Source: Pyricularia pennisetigena (lineage: Eukaryota; Ascomycota; Sordariomycetes; Magnaporthales; Pyriculariaceae). Taken from it: a stretch of 64,000 bases of DNA. Location of the stretch: NCBI RefSeq assembly GCF_004337985.1, contig NW_021940918.1, forward strand, positions 620,001 through 684,000, written 5' to 3'. Of the stretch, positions 45,965 to 57,059 are shown piece by piece. Each line of letters starts with the position of its first letter. The first letter of the stretch is position 1. A program made the position numbers and the translations under genes. The notes below the pieces were generated by a model. It was not told where the DNA came from. It did not search any database and was given only the letters and a program-made list of their open reading frames with translations.

Positions 45965-47760
45965 ATGGAACCCCAAATTTACGCGACTTTGACACCGATA
46001 AACGCACTGGCCAGATTGGCCCTTAGTGAAACACACGACGTCCTTACCGCTGGGCAGCAAAACTCCCTCCGCGAGGGTCCTCTATGCCGCATGAAGGTTG
46101 AACCCCAACAGCGGTACAACAAGGATGTATCTCAGTTAAAGCGAGAGTTGCAGAGAAGATCAGACAGGGGCGATGGCTTTACCAGCGACAGCCTAACCGA
46201 GCCCGAATCTGCGAACGAAATAGAGAACAACCAACAACTGGGTACAATTTGGGAAGGGCAGTACCTCTTGGCCTTCAATCCTCAGCCCAGGACAGCGGAA
46301 ATCGGATGGAGAGTGGGTAAGAGTAGCCAACTGTTAAATTCACAACATCCAGACCTGGTTCTATGCACGTCAGTGTTTGCGAAGAAGCACAGCCTCAATA
46401 TCCGGACTGCACACGCACGATTCAATTTCTGCAAGGAAAATTCGGCCTTGTTTATCACGGGGAGGCGATCTCAGCACGCCGAGCTCAAGATCAATGGAAT
46501 TATTGTTACCGAGCAACTGTTTGCTCTAAACCAGCGCTGAATGAAGGTCGACTTTGATAGGCTCACGTACGAACTACGATTTACAACATGAGCCGATACA
46601 GAGGAGTTCAAGTCCACGAGACGCAGGTACTTATCCACGTTTTTTGGGGTGCAGCCGATTCTTGATTTTGAAATGCCGACTCCCCGTCACGATGTGTAGA
46701 TGATGGGAAATTGGGCTTGGCGCAACCACTTGGCCGAGGCGGCATTGGAAGAGTTTTCCTTGCCTCTAATGCAAAGAATGAAGTGGCTGCCGTCAAAGTT
46801 ATGGAAAGAGATCATCATACACGACACAGTGTAGATGAAGAGATCTCCACGCTCAAAGACTAACAACTCTTGCTCAACATTGGGGTAAATCTGAGTCTAT
46901 GGTACAGCTGCGGGAAGTGGTCGGCAAATTTTCCCATGCTCCGTTTGAACAAGTCGCGGTTGTCTTGATGCCCATGACACCCAACACTTTTTGCGAACTC
47001 GTACAACGAAAAGACGAGTAAGGCAATTAATTATAATACCCTCCCTTCCGCTTTTTTGAAGCTAACTGCGTGGAATAAAACAAGAAGCTGGAACGGAATG
47101 AAGAGGGAAGAGGCGCAACTGTTCCGCAGTCTTCTACTGCAAGTGAAAGTCTTGCACGACAGAGGCTGGCTGCACGGCGACCTAAAACCGGGAAATGTCG
47201 GCATAATTGGGACACCGCAGCGGGCCGTACTTTTGGACATAGGCAACGCGAAACACTTGAGACCAGGCTGCCGTCTGGATCCTACTCTGGGTTCTGGCGG
47301 CACTATTGGATACATTGCCCCTGAAAGGGAGATGGAGTCGTATGACCGCTCCATAGATATCTGGAGCTTGGGAGTCATCGGCTATGAGATAACATACGGT
47401 CATCCGCCATGGAAACAACCGCAGAATGCATGGCGCAAAGACCGCTGTAACAGCCTGCGTGAAGCTTTCCATAAACAATACGACGAAACCATCACGAAAT
47501 TGGCATACGATTCCAAGGTGGTACCAATGGAAACGCACATTCAGCGTGAGTCTAATCGTAGTTTTTAGTTCTTGTGGCTTCTGAAACTTCTGCTGACAAA
47601 TTAATAGTTGGTTAGCTTATCAAACAGATGCTGAGGCATTCTAGAGCTCGACAAAATAACCATTCTCGTATTTGCATAAACGAGGCTCTTAAACACCCAG
47701 CCTGGGGCTCCTTGCGGGAAGATATGCCTCGAGAAGCCAAGAGACAAAAGGGGCTATCGT
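45965..47760 (+). pseudogene. FHA-domain/Ser-Thr protein kinase pseudogene
   Basis: 45,965-46,540 is open and encodes an FHA-like domain at its end (GWRVGK, LCTSVFAKKHSLNIRTAHAR, LFITGRRSQHAELKING). The expected continuation (MKVDFDRLTYEL) follows a TGA at 46,538, with further stops at 46,589, 46,697 and 46,861. Changing frame gives the kinase N-lobe: glycine loop LGRGGIGRVF and AAVKVMERD. Later come VVLMPMTPNTFCELV, an intron (GTAAGG...ACAAG), and the C-lobe: LHGDLKPGN for the catalytic loop, DIGNAKHL in place of DFG, IAPERE and DIWSLGVIGYEI. The last exon fits only with a TAG in frame. At least four stops and two frameshifts make it non-functional. The catalytic loop Asp is present but DFG is DIG, so activity of the ancestor is uncertain. 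Confidence 0.8.
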
Positions 47761-47826
47761 GATTTAGCCTAGATAGCGCTACCCACTTCAATACATGGCT
47801 CTCATGACAAGTAAACCTAACTGCAT

Positions 47827-48183
47827 GTGTGTTGGTATGCGTTAAACGATATGTTTGCTAGCGATAAGACATGCTTGTCGGCAGTCGTCACTACACCAAC
47901 ATACACGAATGGTAAAGCCTTCTGGGCTCCTGGCCTGCGAGCATTTAAGTCTGGCTCAAATCAAACGTCTACCGCTCATGCACAACCCGTACCTTGCGTT
48001 TCTTTCTTGCAGATCATACCAGGTCAACAGCATCGAGTCCCCCTTGCCCTGGAGGGCATGGTTGGTCTCGATAGCGGCCGCAATATGAACTTAATCAAGT
48101 GGGTCCTTGAAGGCTTTATCGAAAAAAGTCATTATTTGCAGGAGACAGCATCTCCTGCTGTAAATAGTGTGGTGGGTCCATAA
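47827..48183 (+). CDS. Conserved 90-residue reading frame, copy A
   Basis: The last 90 codons (from GKAFWAPGLRAF to ASPAVNSVVGP-stop) match, without any indel and at roughly three quarters identity, a frame on the minus strand at 58,372-58,665. The flanking ~200 bp after the stop are also shared, so this is part of repeat module A (47,880-48,385). Retention of frame and stop suggests coding in at least one copy or its source. No family is recognised; the middle (IIPGQQHRVPLALEGM) looks like a beta-rich domain fragment. The 5' part (first ~30 codons) is not shared. Confidence 0.4.
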   Translation: MCWYALNDMFASDKTCLSAVVTTPTYTNGKAFWAPGLRAFKSGSNQTSTAHAQPVPCVSFLQIIPGQQHRVPLALEGMVGLDSGRNMNLIKWVLEGFIEKSHYLQETASPAVNSVVGP

Positions 48184-48385
48184 GACCGAAGATTCCACGA
48201 TCAAACAAACAGTACCTAGAGAAACATCTTTCGAGGCCCGCTCCTTATCCCTCTTTTCAATACTATCTATCCAAATTACATTCAAGACCCAGTCCTGAGC
48301 CCATTCTTTTCTTGAAGGTTGCCTCGAGGGGCGTGGGATGGAGGCGAGGTGCTGCTGGTGGATTGTTCGTGCCGGATACGTGCAA
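47880..48385 (+). repeat. Dispersed module A, copy 1
   Basis: About 500 bp colinear with 58,122-58,680 in inverted orientation. It includes the 90-codon frame and a downstream block ending 'ttgttcgtgccggatacgt'. The other copy has an extra ~50-bp internal partial duplication. Confidence 0.7.
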
Positions 48386-48399
48386 GAAGAACTGCAAAA

Positions 48400-48752
48400 A
48401 TGCGCGCCGGAGATTCTGACAGGAAGAAAAAGGAAAAACACGAGAGGGACCATTACGAGTCAGTCATCGCCGTCATCATTCTCCATCACGCGACGTGAAA
48501 CGAAACAAAAGCAAATCCAAGATTAAAGATCGCCTGCAACCCCCGCAAGCGCCGCCGCCCTTGATAGGTTCTGAAGTGACCCTGACTGTGCTTGACGGCA
48601 TAATCGATCTCGGAAGTGTCAGCCTCTGTGAGCTGATAGCCATGGCTTTCCGCGTCTTATCCTTTGACGAAGGCGCGCCGCTGAGGTTCTCAGCATGGAG
48701 CACTGGCGTGCCGGGGTTGGGCTGTTGCAGCTTTAGTAGACCAAAGCCTTAA
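48400..48752 (+). pseudogene. Fragment of an Arg/Ser/His-rich protein family
   Basis: 48,420-48,530 encodes KHERDHYES and, one frame over, SHRRHHSPSRDVKRNKSK, so the frame is broken. The same motif order (KHERDHYKA, SHRRTSSPPHAEKQNQRKSK) occurs uninterrupted at 63,328-63,425 inside the C terminus of the F-box-like gene. The downstream part continues as RLQPPQAPPPLIGSEVTLTVLDGIIDLG. I read it as a decayed member of a basic low-complexity family. Confidence 0.45.
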
Positions 48753-48779
48753 TCCGAGAAATGCACACAGCCTAAATAT

Positions 48780-48990
48780 CACCTGACAGGCCTATGAATC
48801 CGTCAGGACGCCCAGCCACCATCATTGTTTTGACACAAAAAGTAAAACAGCAAACTAATAAAACAGTGCCTAATCGGCCGGCTTGTTTATATGTTCTAGA
48901 ATATGTACCTGAGAGCTGTAGCCACAAATCTGTTGACCTCAATATACCCATAAATGCCCACCACCCGTATGTACTTGCCATCGTCGTACT
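48780..48990 (+). repeat. Dispersed module C, copy 2
   Basis: Matches 53,620-53,780 inverted and, in part, 16,670-16,760 in the same orientation. With module D directly downstream it forms the left arm of an interrupted inverted repeat around the gp1-like gene. Confidence 0.6.
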
Positions 48991-49019
48991 ACTAGACAGG
49001 GACTGTGACTAGAAGGCAG

Positions 49020-49310
49020 CTGATATCGCCAATTAAAAAGGGAGTCATCCCCACTTCCTTCTCAATCCTCAAACAGAGTGATGTAACGGCGCAAGCGTGT
49101 CGAGATACGCCTGGGGAGCAAGCACATAAGGGAGGCGACTTGGCGATTCTTCCAATCAATCATTTTTTTATCAACACACCCCGCCTCCCCCCTGCAGCAT
49201 CTCTGCAGATTAGTTGTACGAGCGCGCTGGCTGGCCAGCGACAGGGAGCGACATACGGTAGCGCGAACATTGGAATAGCGTGTTGGGACGTGTCGTTGAG
49301 GGTGATTGGA
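49020..49310 (+). repeat. Dispersed module D, copy 1
   Basis: Matches 52,470-52,720 in inverted orientation over about 250 bp (blocks 'gcgactt', 'tgataaaaaa', 'tctgcagag', 'gccgttacatc' on the opposite strand) and 59,238-59,345, also inverted, over its 3' ~100 bp. Confidence 0.7.
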
Positions 49311-49526
49311 TACTGTAGCAGAAGAAGACCTTCATCATGTACCAGCCTATCGCACGGTGTTTTATGGCCGTGCTGTGTGGTTTATAGCAAGAGTTTTGCT
49401 AGTGTAATTGAAATGGACGTCTTTAGCCCTAGTGAATATTTAAAACCAACACCTTGCAGGTTGACCCTAAGCTACTCAATATGATTTTCCCCAAACACTT
49501 AGCCCAGTGCAAATCCAATCTTAAAG

Positions 49527-50501
49527 ATGTGCAATGTTGCTGTATCTCCGCGATATACCAGCTCTGGGCAGTACGCCACTGCAACTTACATTCTTTCGTG
49601 GCGATCGCGAAAATACTCATCGTCTTCGGACACACGCCTACCAGGCGAATCCCGCAGCTTGCCTTGGGAATCCGACGATAACCAGTGGCTCGAAAACAAC
49701 GGCATCTACAAACCCTTGGCGCCGACGATTGACACAAAGAATTACTACGAAACCAACAAACATGAAAATACGCCATTGATGAGCCAGGGACGTCACCGAC
49801 CATGCCATAAACGCCGGCCCTCTCTTCCCTCTCAAAAACCTCAAATCACTGCCCCCGGCCACTCTAGCAACCCCAAAATATCTTCCTCAAGACAACACGA
49901 GCCATCATACCCACTACCACCCGCACCTCCCCCGGAACAGAAACATCGTTCTGCTACTCAAAAGGACGCCAAGAAGCACCAAATTCCAGAGGGCTACTCA
50001 CTATCTCACTGGGATCCCCTCGAAACTCCCATCATCTTGGCCGGAAGCGTTTTCGACGCCAACTCCCTGGGCAAGTGGATTTACGATTGGGTCGCCCACG
50101 TCCATTCTGGACCTGAGGGTCGTGAAATGATTGGCATCGCTGGCGAGCTCTGGCTGCTTCTTATCCAGATCTCGGGCAAGATTAAACGTGCCGACGAAGT
50201 CATGCAGGATATCCGAACTCTGGAGAACAGGGAGATGGTCGATGATTTCATCGAATCGGGTGAGCGCCTTATCGACAAGCTGCGCCGCCTCCTCCAGCGT
50301 TGTGAAGGCCCCATGCTGAGCTCTAGCAAGACCGGAAAGAGCAAGCTAGGCACTACTGCCGGTGTGAAGTTTGTTCACACACTTCTGGGTCGTGAATATG
50401 AGCTGGCCAACACGGAAAAGTTCATGACCTCTGTCCGTTTATGGAACCTTAGGTTCGATGCCAACTGCGAAGATATAGTGGAAAACCCTATGAAAAAATA
50501 G
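49527..50501 (+). CDS. gp1-like fungal family protein, intact copy
   Basis: A single frame of 324 residues. The first ~150 are low complexity (Ser/Pro/Tyr-rich, e.g. SYPLPPAPPPEQK). The C-terminal ~160 are a conserved helical domain: GYSLSHWDPLETPIILAGSV, FDANSLGKWIYDWVAHVH, ELWLLLIQISGKIKRADEVM, NREMVDDFIESGERL and FMTSVRLWNLRFDAN. The family is common in filamentous fungi and often auto-annotated 'vegetative cell wall protein gp1', a name based only on the Pro-rich part; no signal peptide is present, so a wall location is doubtful. A broken copy lies at 60,133-60,989 (minus) and a C-terminal relic at 26,402-26,620 (minus). It sits between inverted module D copies. The start is the first ATG of the frame. 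Confidence 0.75.
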   Translation: MCNVAVSPRYTSSGQYATATYILSWRSRKYSSSSDTRLPGESRSLPWESDDNQWLENNGIYKPLAPTIDTKNYYETNKHENTPLMSQGRHRPCHKRRPSLPSQKPQITAPGHSSNPKISSSRQHEPSYPLPPAPPPEQKHRSATQKDAKKHQIPEGYSLSHWDPLETPIILAGSVFDANSLGKWIYDWVAHVHSGPEGREMIGIAGELWLLLIQISGKIKRADEVMQDIRTLENREMVDDFIESGERLIDKLRRLLQRCEGPMLSSSKTGKSKLGTTAGVKFVHTLLGREYELANTEKFMTSVRLWNLRFDANCEDIVENPMKK

Positions 50502-50504
50502 GTG

Positions 50505-51120
50505 AGAAAGAAGATACTTATTGGAGTTTGGCTTTGGGGTTGAAGCCTGTCATTCATGTGAGAGAAGGGAGGTTTGTAGTAGGGTTGGAGCCCGGTAAAA
50601 GAAAAAACCAACAAAACCACGGTTATCGCACGAAGAGCTCAGCTCGGGTTGGATCGAAGCAGGAGGGGTCAGTCGGGTCGCTTGTCGTCACAAACAGCTT
50701 TGAACAAGCGTAAAATGTATTGATCAGTTTGAATTTTCTGATCAAGTGTGAAGATGTTTGTTTTGTAAGTAGATTGAACGAGCACAAGCATTGACTGTAA
50801 TCATGGGCGTACCCATCTAGCAACCTCTCATGCTGGCTGTGAAAAGTTGGATGTTGACGCCAGAATTTTTCATTTTGAACCACGGAAAATGTAATCCCTA
50901 CCAAAAAAATCCAAGCACAAACAGTCATGAGTGTAATTTAGCTGGACAGCACATGGAATTCACTGGCTACTGTTCTACTAACATACCTTGAGGTTCACAA
51001 AATCAACACAAGCCATTTAGGGTTATATGTGCGGGCCCAATCAAACATCCCAACGGCATGCTCAATGTCAAGTGCGCATGATAATATTCTTATTCTCTGC
51101 TGTTTAGTATCTACTGGTGG
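50505..51120. other. Intergenic
   Basis: No gene seen. A minus-strand frame at 50,623-50,928 has no motifs. Confidence 0.45.
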
Positions 51121-51128
51121 TTAAGAAA

Positions 51129-51467
51129 CTAGCACTTGTGCCAGGCACTAGGTCTGTATCTCTTTTTAGGCGAAGAGTTTGCGTGGAAAGTTAAATGCCC
51201 CGGTTTTGTAACATCCAGTTCCCCATCAGTCGACTTTCCGTTGGCAGATGAGACCGTTGGGCTCTGGCTTAATGCATCTTCCCTAGAATAAAGTCGGAAA
51301 TTTGTATGGCTAGAGCCTTCGAGAAAATGTGCATACAAGCTTGATGAATCTTCGTGAGACGATTTAGTCCCTGTCCTTTCTTGTGAACTGGAGGTGCCGT
51401 ACGCTATAAACTCCATATCTTCGTCTCGCTTCGCATCCCACTGGCGTGTTCGTTTGGAAGAGTCCAT
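51129..51467 (-). CDS. Possible small unknown protein
   Basis: A minus-strand frame is open from 51,938 to 51,129. The part after the ATG at 51,467 (112 residues; MDSSKRTRQWDAKRDEDMEF, later HANSSPKKRYRPSAWHKC) is hydrophilic and Ser-rich and looks coding. The upstream part overlaps a repeat (51,705-51,780 resembles 10,905-10,985) and aligns loosely in protein with 61,207-61,330 (YRMQTSPW vs YRMKTLPW). No family is recognised. Confidence 0.3.
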   Translation of the reverse strand: MDSSKRTRQWDAKRDEDMEFIAYGTSSSQERTGTKSSHEDSSSLYAHFLEGSSHTNFRLYSREDALSQSPTVSSANGKSTDGELDVTKPGHLTFHANSSPKKRYRPSAWHKC

Positions 51468-52224
51468 TCTGGCCAAGGACGTATGTGGCTTGGGGCGGTT
51501 GAGTTCAGAAGCAGTCGTCAGTCGTAAAGTTGATGCCTCTGATATCGAACATCTTAAAAAGTTTTGTAGGCAACAGCTTTTTATATACATTGCCAAAGGG
51601 CAGGGAGCTTTATCTTCCCGAAAGTCCGTATCAACACATCGGCTAAAGTAACACCGCGTTATTGCGCGTTGATTCTTGTGACTCATATTCCATCTTCTGA
51701 CGCGCAACGATACACCACGTTCGTGTTCGCGTCCAGATGGCTGATTGCCGCTGATCGCGGTTTTGATATTTTTTACAGCTACTTTTAAGTTGAACAATTC
51801 GATCATGGGGGCTGAAGTAATGTAGATTTTGGCGTGTAGACGTAGTCGCTTTGCGTAATAGCAGTAAGTCCCAGGGGGAAGTTTGCATACGATAGATCCC
51901 ATCAACGAAGGTGGCCCTCTTGAGGAACACAGTACCACTTGAGAACCAACGAAAGTCGGGACGGCAACCCCTTCAAATCAGTTACATGCATACTCGCTGA
52001 AAGCGCATGCCGAGGGCTTGCCACATGTGAGGAGACTCGAGACCTTCCATAACGACAAAACCCCTAAAGTTGTACCCGCCAACTTCCTTGCGACCGATTC
52101 ACACTTCTCCTCATGATGCTCCCGAGCTCAAAATACATGCATGAGGCTTTTCAAAAATGATAAATAATGCAACAGTATCCAATAAATTAGGGGCCTCCAT
52201 CAAAGGAGGAACCTGTAGGCTTAT

Positions 52225-52350
52225 GGTCTGTGCGGGTCTGCGCAAGGATCAACCATTATCACCACCGGCAGTCGTCGTTGAGCCTCTTAGGACTGACAAT
52301 TGTAACAACATGAGTGACCAGTATCAACCATCAGCCAAGAAAATGCCAAA
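52225..52350 (+). repeat. Short dispersed repeat R6, copy 2
   Basis: Aligns with 43,430-43,540 on the opposite strand (shared 'gcgggtctgc', 'cagtcgt', 'aacatgagtgaccagt' type blocks). Confidence 0.45.
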
Positions 52351-52469
52351 GCGTTATATGGAAGTTTTTTCCTAAAGGACACAAGATCGAGGAGGCAGGC
52401 AAGGTAGAGGTCTACGCGAATATTGTGGATGAGTGTACGCGTTTTATTCTTTGAGAGTCACAAGCCCCT

Positions 52470-52720
52470 AGACGGACTTTATCAACACGCTCAAGCGCGT
52501 TATTCCGACAATTACGCTGGCGCATGTCACACCCTGCCGCATGCTAGCCAATGTGATCATATAACTCATCTGCAGAGGTGCTGAAGGGAGGGGGGTGTGG
52601 TGATAAAAAAGACTGATTGGAAGAGCCGCCAAGTCGCCTCCCCATATGTTTGTTCCAAGGCGTATCTTTACACATTTACGCCGTTACATCTCTCCATTCG
52701 AAGATTGATAGGGGGAGATG
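52470..52720 (-). repeat. Dispersed module D, copy 2 (inverted)
   Basis: Inverted relative to 49,020-49,310. It lies inside module C copy 3, mirroring the C-D order on the left side of the gp1-like gene. Confidence 0.7.
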
Positions 52721-52941
52721 GCCTTTTCCTGCCTTTCAAAGTGCGTTGGGTAGCTGCGCTCTTCTAGATCTGTCTTTACTGAATCAGAAGGCATACTATC
52801 GAATAGCGCAACGCAGTATTTATCATTCACCGTCCGTCTCTCACAGCTCATTGTGCAGACACTGTCGTTCTCGCTTGATTGCTTACCACCCTCTCTACTA
52901 TATTGTTAAGCGACAGTCCCACGGAAATCAAAACACACATC

Positions 52942-53394
52942 ATGGACGGACATCCCGAGTTTGACGAATGCGCAATCGCCAGTGGTTCCGACTCGGAAAA
53001 TGAAAGTCTGACTCAAAACCTGCGTTTCGAACGGAAATGTCAGAAAACAAACCTATATTCCAGTCGAGCCTTAAACGCAACATCATTACTCACTCTCGGG
53101 TTGAAGAATAAGATACACACAGCAAAGAGACAATTGAACGGCCAACCTTCGAGCTTCCATAAGCGCTCAGGCTATCAACCTTTGAAGAAAATCGACATTG
53201 AAAGCAGTAAGAACAAGGGTTCAAGCGATGAACCTAAAGGCGCTCTTCTAGCAGAAACAATACAGAACCAAATTTTGACTGAACTTCCTGATGACGTTCA
53301 AGAAGGAATTTCAAACGAACGCTCCAAAAATTCATGGCCCGCAAGCACCACACCATGGCGAAAACATATTTCGGATAATGATCGCCAAAATTAA
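52942..53394 (+). CDS. Unknown protein, possibly frameshifted
   Basis: The frame of 150 residues starts at ATG 52,942 (MDGHPEFDECAIASGSDSEN). It is hydrophilic and Ser/Lys-rich with an acidic start. A second frame at 53,291-53,608 overlaps its end and contains a hydrophobic segment (KYWLLVMSCPVIVAVISP). No splice signal joins them clearly. No family is recognised. It occupies the ~900-bp gap between inverted modules D and C that is absent on the left side, so it may be a later insertion. Confidence 0.35.
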   Translation: MDGHPEFDECAIASGSDSENESLTQNLRFERKCQKTNLYSSRALNATSLLTLGLKNKIHTAKRQLNGQPSSFHKRSGYQPLKKIDIESSKNKGSSDEPKGALLAETIQNQILTELPDDVQEGISNERSKNSWPASTTPWRKHISDNDRQN

Positions 53395-53619
53395 CGGTAT
53401 CCTGAGCAAGACGCGTTGGAGAAGAAAAGGAACGACTGGAATAGATTCCACGTCGACTATAACAGCGTTTGTTGGTAAATACTGGTTGCTGGTTATGTCT
53501 TGCCCCGTCATTGTTGCGGTCATCAGTCCCGGTCACGATCGAAGGAAGCTCGACGCACGGGACTGCGCCGGAGGCGGGTCGGACCATGAAACTTCCGGAC
53601 ACTTTTAGGGCTTTTCCTG

Positions 53620-53780
53620 CTGAGTACGCACGGGTGGAGGACATTTCAGAGTATATTAAGTTCAAAAAATTGGTGACTAAAGCCCTCAGGTATATATTCT
53701 AGAGCACGTAAACAAACCGGCAGATTCGGCACCGTTTTACTAGTTGGCTCTGTTTTCCTTTTGGTTCGAAACAATGATGG
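53620..53780 (-). repeat. Dispersed module C, copy 3 (inverted)
   Basis: Reverse complement of about 48,826-48,960, including the 'ctcaggta.atattctag' block. Confidence 0.6.
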
Positions 53781-53784
53781 TGGC

Positions 53785-54950
53785 TCGGAGTCGTCACGAG
53801 CGCTGTCTAGGTTTCTGTCGATGATCTGCCAACGAAAAAATGACGAAGTGTACGAGGGTTGATGGTGACCTTGTCCATCGTCGTTTCTAGGCATGAAACA
53901 ATGATCTGTCCACATTTCTGCAGTCCTGCCAGCTAATATCTGGCTATTGAAGCGTTTTTGTTGTGGCGGAGGGGGTGAGAGCACTCTGGTTTTGTTCAAA
54001 ACAAAAACCCAACAAGGACAACTCTGGTTGGTTCTCATAGCCAGTTTTTTAATCATCCTCAAAATTGAAAGAAACACAAATAAACGTTTCCCATTTTAAT
54101 ATTATAGCGCATTGTATGTTCTATCAATCTTGCCGCAGATCCTCACAAGTCTAACTCAGCTGTAAAGATGTATTAATAACCTCGAAATGTTCAGGCTTCC
54201 ATGAGCCTCCGCCAGGGCACAAAATAAAGGTGTTTTTTTATAACGCAGCTCCTGTAGCCGAGGCATAGCACAGATGCAGCGCAATACAATACAAGGAAAA
54301 CTGTTTAAGCCGGCTGTCTCCATCTCGAAGCAGATGCAGCTTTCTCCAACATTTTCCATGAGCCGGCCGCGGGCAAACGCCTCTTTGACGAGCGTTTTGC
54401 CGGAGAGATGGTCAGTTATTTCTATGTCGCCGAGAAAAACTCAGCTGCTGGTCGTGCTAGCTGCAAAAATTTGAGGCATTTTTTGGTTAGATGTAAGTAC
54501 AGGCTACCCCTCCTTGAGTTCCCGCATATCTTACCGCTTTCGAACATCGCTTTTACGACGTAGAAACCGCAAGTGAAAAACGTGCAAAAGGCTGTGGAGG
54601 GTACGGTTGGTCCTGACAATTTGGGGGTTTTCTCAGGAGACACGGTGCAGGCTATGTCAAAGGGTAGCTTGTGGGACACCGTACATAATAATTTGGAACG
54701 TGCGCAGGGTTAGCTAGGTAAGTTAGCCAGAGAAGTTAGTGAAGTCTTTTCCTGTTTCATGCTAGCTGGGGACTTATAACAGGGAGCCCGTTTTCCAGCT
54801 TGCGCGAAAATAAAAGGCTCGGAAGACATGGCAGGGCCACATGGAGGAATAACAAATGGCAGGTTTCACAAAACCATTTTGGAGTCTGTGCAATTATATG
54901 ATATTAAGCCAGCAGTGTATCAGGAATGCCGGTAAAGATCCCTTATCTTC
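53785..54950. other. Gene-poor interval
   Basis: Only short frames on both strands, without motifs. Confidence 0.45.
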
Positions 54951-54954
54951 CAAT

Positions 54955-55330
54955 AAACTTTCTTTATCACCTTCATCCGCCTGCAGGTAGACGCTATTTC
55001 CTCTGGTTGATTGGATCAGTGGCAACATAAACACCCAACCACTTAGCGGTGACAAGGTAAGAAGGGGAACAGTAACCCCTTTGCTCGGTCCATCCCATCC
55101 ACAGCCAGTTTGTGAAATATCGGTAAGGGAACCAGAACTGAACTGCACAACGTAGAAATCCCGACCGCATCAATTCCTCATTGTATCCCTGCAGCACTGA
55201 GAGCTGTCTTTGATGTTAAGCACGGCGTATCCTGTCACAGAATGATGATTTTTACGTATATTATCTCGGCAATTAAAAAATCTAGGCTCTCAATATCTAA
55301 AACACGCGCATTGCTTGTTAATGGTTCAGG
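54955..55330 (+). repeat. Dispersed repeat R3, copy 2
   Basis: Aligns with blocks at 25,885-25,920 and 25,304-25,500 (order swapped). Confidence 0.45.
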
Positions 55331-55535
55331 TCAATAGTTGGAATCTGATAGCGTAGTATGAAATAGCAATCAAGTTGAAAAGACACACTAAGAGGCGCTT
55401 TGCAACACCGGTGTATCCTTGGCGGGACTCGACTATGTCATGTAAACCGTTGCTAAACTTCCCGTAAATAGAAGTCAAAATCACAGGCCCCATCTTATTT
55501 TCACCACTGATAATCCTTTGACACAAGTTCTAGTT

Positions 55536-57055
55536 CTAAAGACAAACATGTTTGGAGGTGGGTATTGACGTCCTGCGATTGTGCTCTGCAACAAAGGGCC
55601 GGACGTCGACCGGTATGTCAATGTCGCCGTCACTCCGGCTTCCCCATGAGGTCTACAGCGTCCCCCTCACGTCAGGAGATTGTTGAAACTTCATAAAGCA
55701 TGCAAGGGATTTTCATACCTTATACAAAGTAAGACCGGCATAAATCTTGATCAGGCCATGGAAGTATCCAAAAAGGATTGACACGGGGACATAAACGACG
55801 TCTGACGGATAGCGTCGGATCAAACCTACAAGTTTGACCACTTTAGAAAATCCTAGGAAGGCGAGCTGCGCATAAAGAGCAAACTTCCGATAGACCGGGT
55901 TCCAGCACTCAGTGCCCCTCCATAAAGCTACCAAAATGAGAAAGTCAAAGACAAAGGCAAGCGAGGTGAAGGTCGCAATATGCAGCGCATATGTGCACCA
56001 CAATTGCTGTCTGTGATCAAAGAAAACACTGTTTAGTTTTTGGGTTTCTTAATGTTTGGGTCAGGGCTGGACTTACTTCCAAACGTAACACTCTTTAATT
56101 AGACTCGTCCAGTTGCTCCGCCAGTTGCTCCTGGCCCATCTAAGACACTGGAAGAGAAATTTTATGTTGTTCTCAAGCGTGGTCTCAACCTCACATTCCG
56201 GCTCGTACTGAATCCAAGTTTTCCACTGGTGACTAACAAGCCAACGGCTCACAAAGTTGTCATCGTCGGCCTTGAGGATCTTGCCACGCCACTCCTCCTT
56301 CATGAAACCCTCACGGAACTCATAGTCCTGGAGAATTTCAGATCGGTAGGCGCCAGTCCGACCTGACATGCAAGAAGTACCGCCGTCCATGTTGTGTGTT
56401 GCGGAAATCTCAAAGTTGCGTCGCTCGATGTAGGCAGCGCCCAGCCAGTTCCATACCCTGAGCCCAAGTCCTCCCTCTCTAACCCTCTTTACCCGCTGAC
56501 ATGTGCCGACGCCTCCAATCTTGGTGTCTTCAAATGGGGCCAGAATCCACGGCAATATGGTCGATGGCCAGGTCACATCGTCATCGGCCAAGATGGTGAT
56601 GCGGGTCGTGATCTTGGGCAGGGCCTCGCACACCTGGATGCGTTTGTTGGCGTACTGTGTGCAGAAGACGCGAATTCTGGGAGAAGAGAGGGCTTTTGAA
56701 ACCCTCAGCAAATCATCTAGTTTGTCGGCCGTTGTAATAATGATCAACTCGTGCGGCTGTGTGGCCAGAATGCTCTCAAGTGAGGGCCGAATCTCATGAA
56801 AATTTTCGTGGATCGTGGGAATCACCACCGTGACATCATCTGCGGTATAGTATGGCTTGATAGGGATAGATTTAGATTTATAAGTCCAGTGACTATAGCA
56901 GTGGACAATAAGGCGGATGTACCTATGCAGCCTGAGAGGGAAAGGAACAAGTCAGTGCATCAATTGAACCGTACGGGCGGAAAACGACAAGACACACACC
57001 ACAGCATGCAGAATACTATCAGCCAGGTTGACATTTTCAAAAGCCAGCTCGCCAT
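55536..57055 (-). CDS. GT2 family glycosyltransferase (Cps1-like)
   Basis: Four minus-strand exons (57,055-57,000; 56,931-56,077; 56,010-55,719; 55,652-55,536) join in frame to 439 residues. Introns are 66-68 nt, and intron 1 (GTGTGT donor) ends with a CACTGAC branch point and a CTCTCAG acceptor. An N-terminal membrane segment (WLIVFCMLWLHRYIRL) is followed by the GT-A domain: VVIPTIHENF (~54), LADDD (~133-137), NMDGGTSCMSGRTGAYR, KADDDN (~239-244) and QCLRW (~280-284), the QxxRW-type motif of processive synthases. Two or three membrane helices follow (LAFVFDFLILVALW). It is expected to make or extend a surface polysaccharide, using a UDP-sugar, in the plasma membrane. All catalytic motifs are intact. 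The last 180 bp of coding sequence plus downstream DNA are duplicated, inverted, at 17,505-18,040. Confidence 0.87.
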
Positions 57056-57059
57056 CAGG

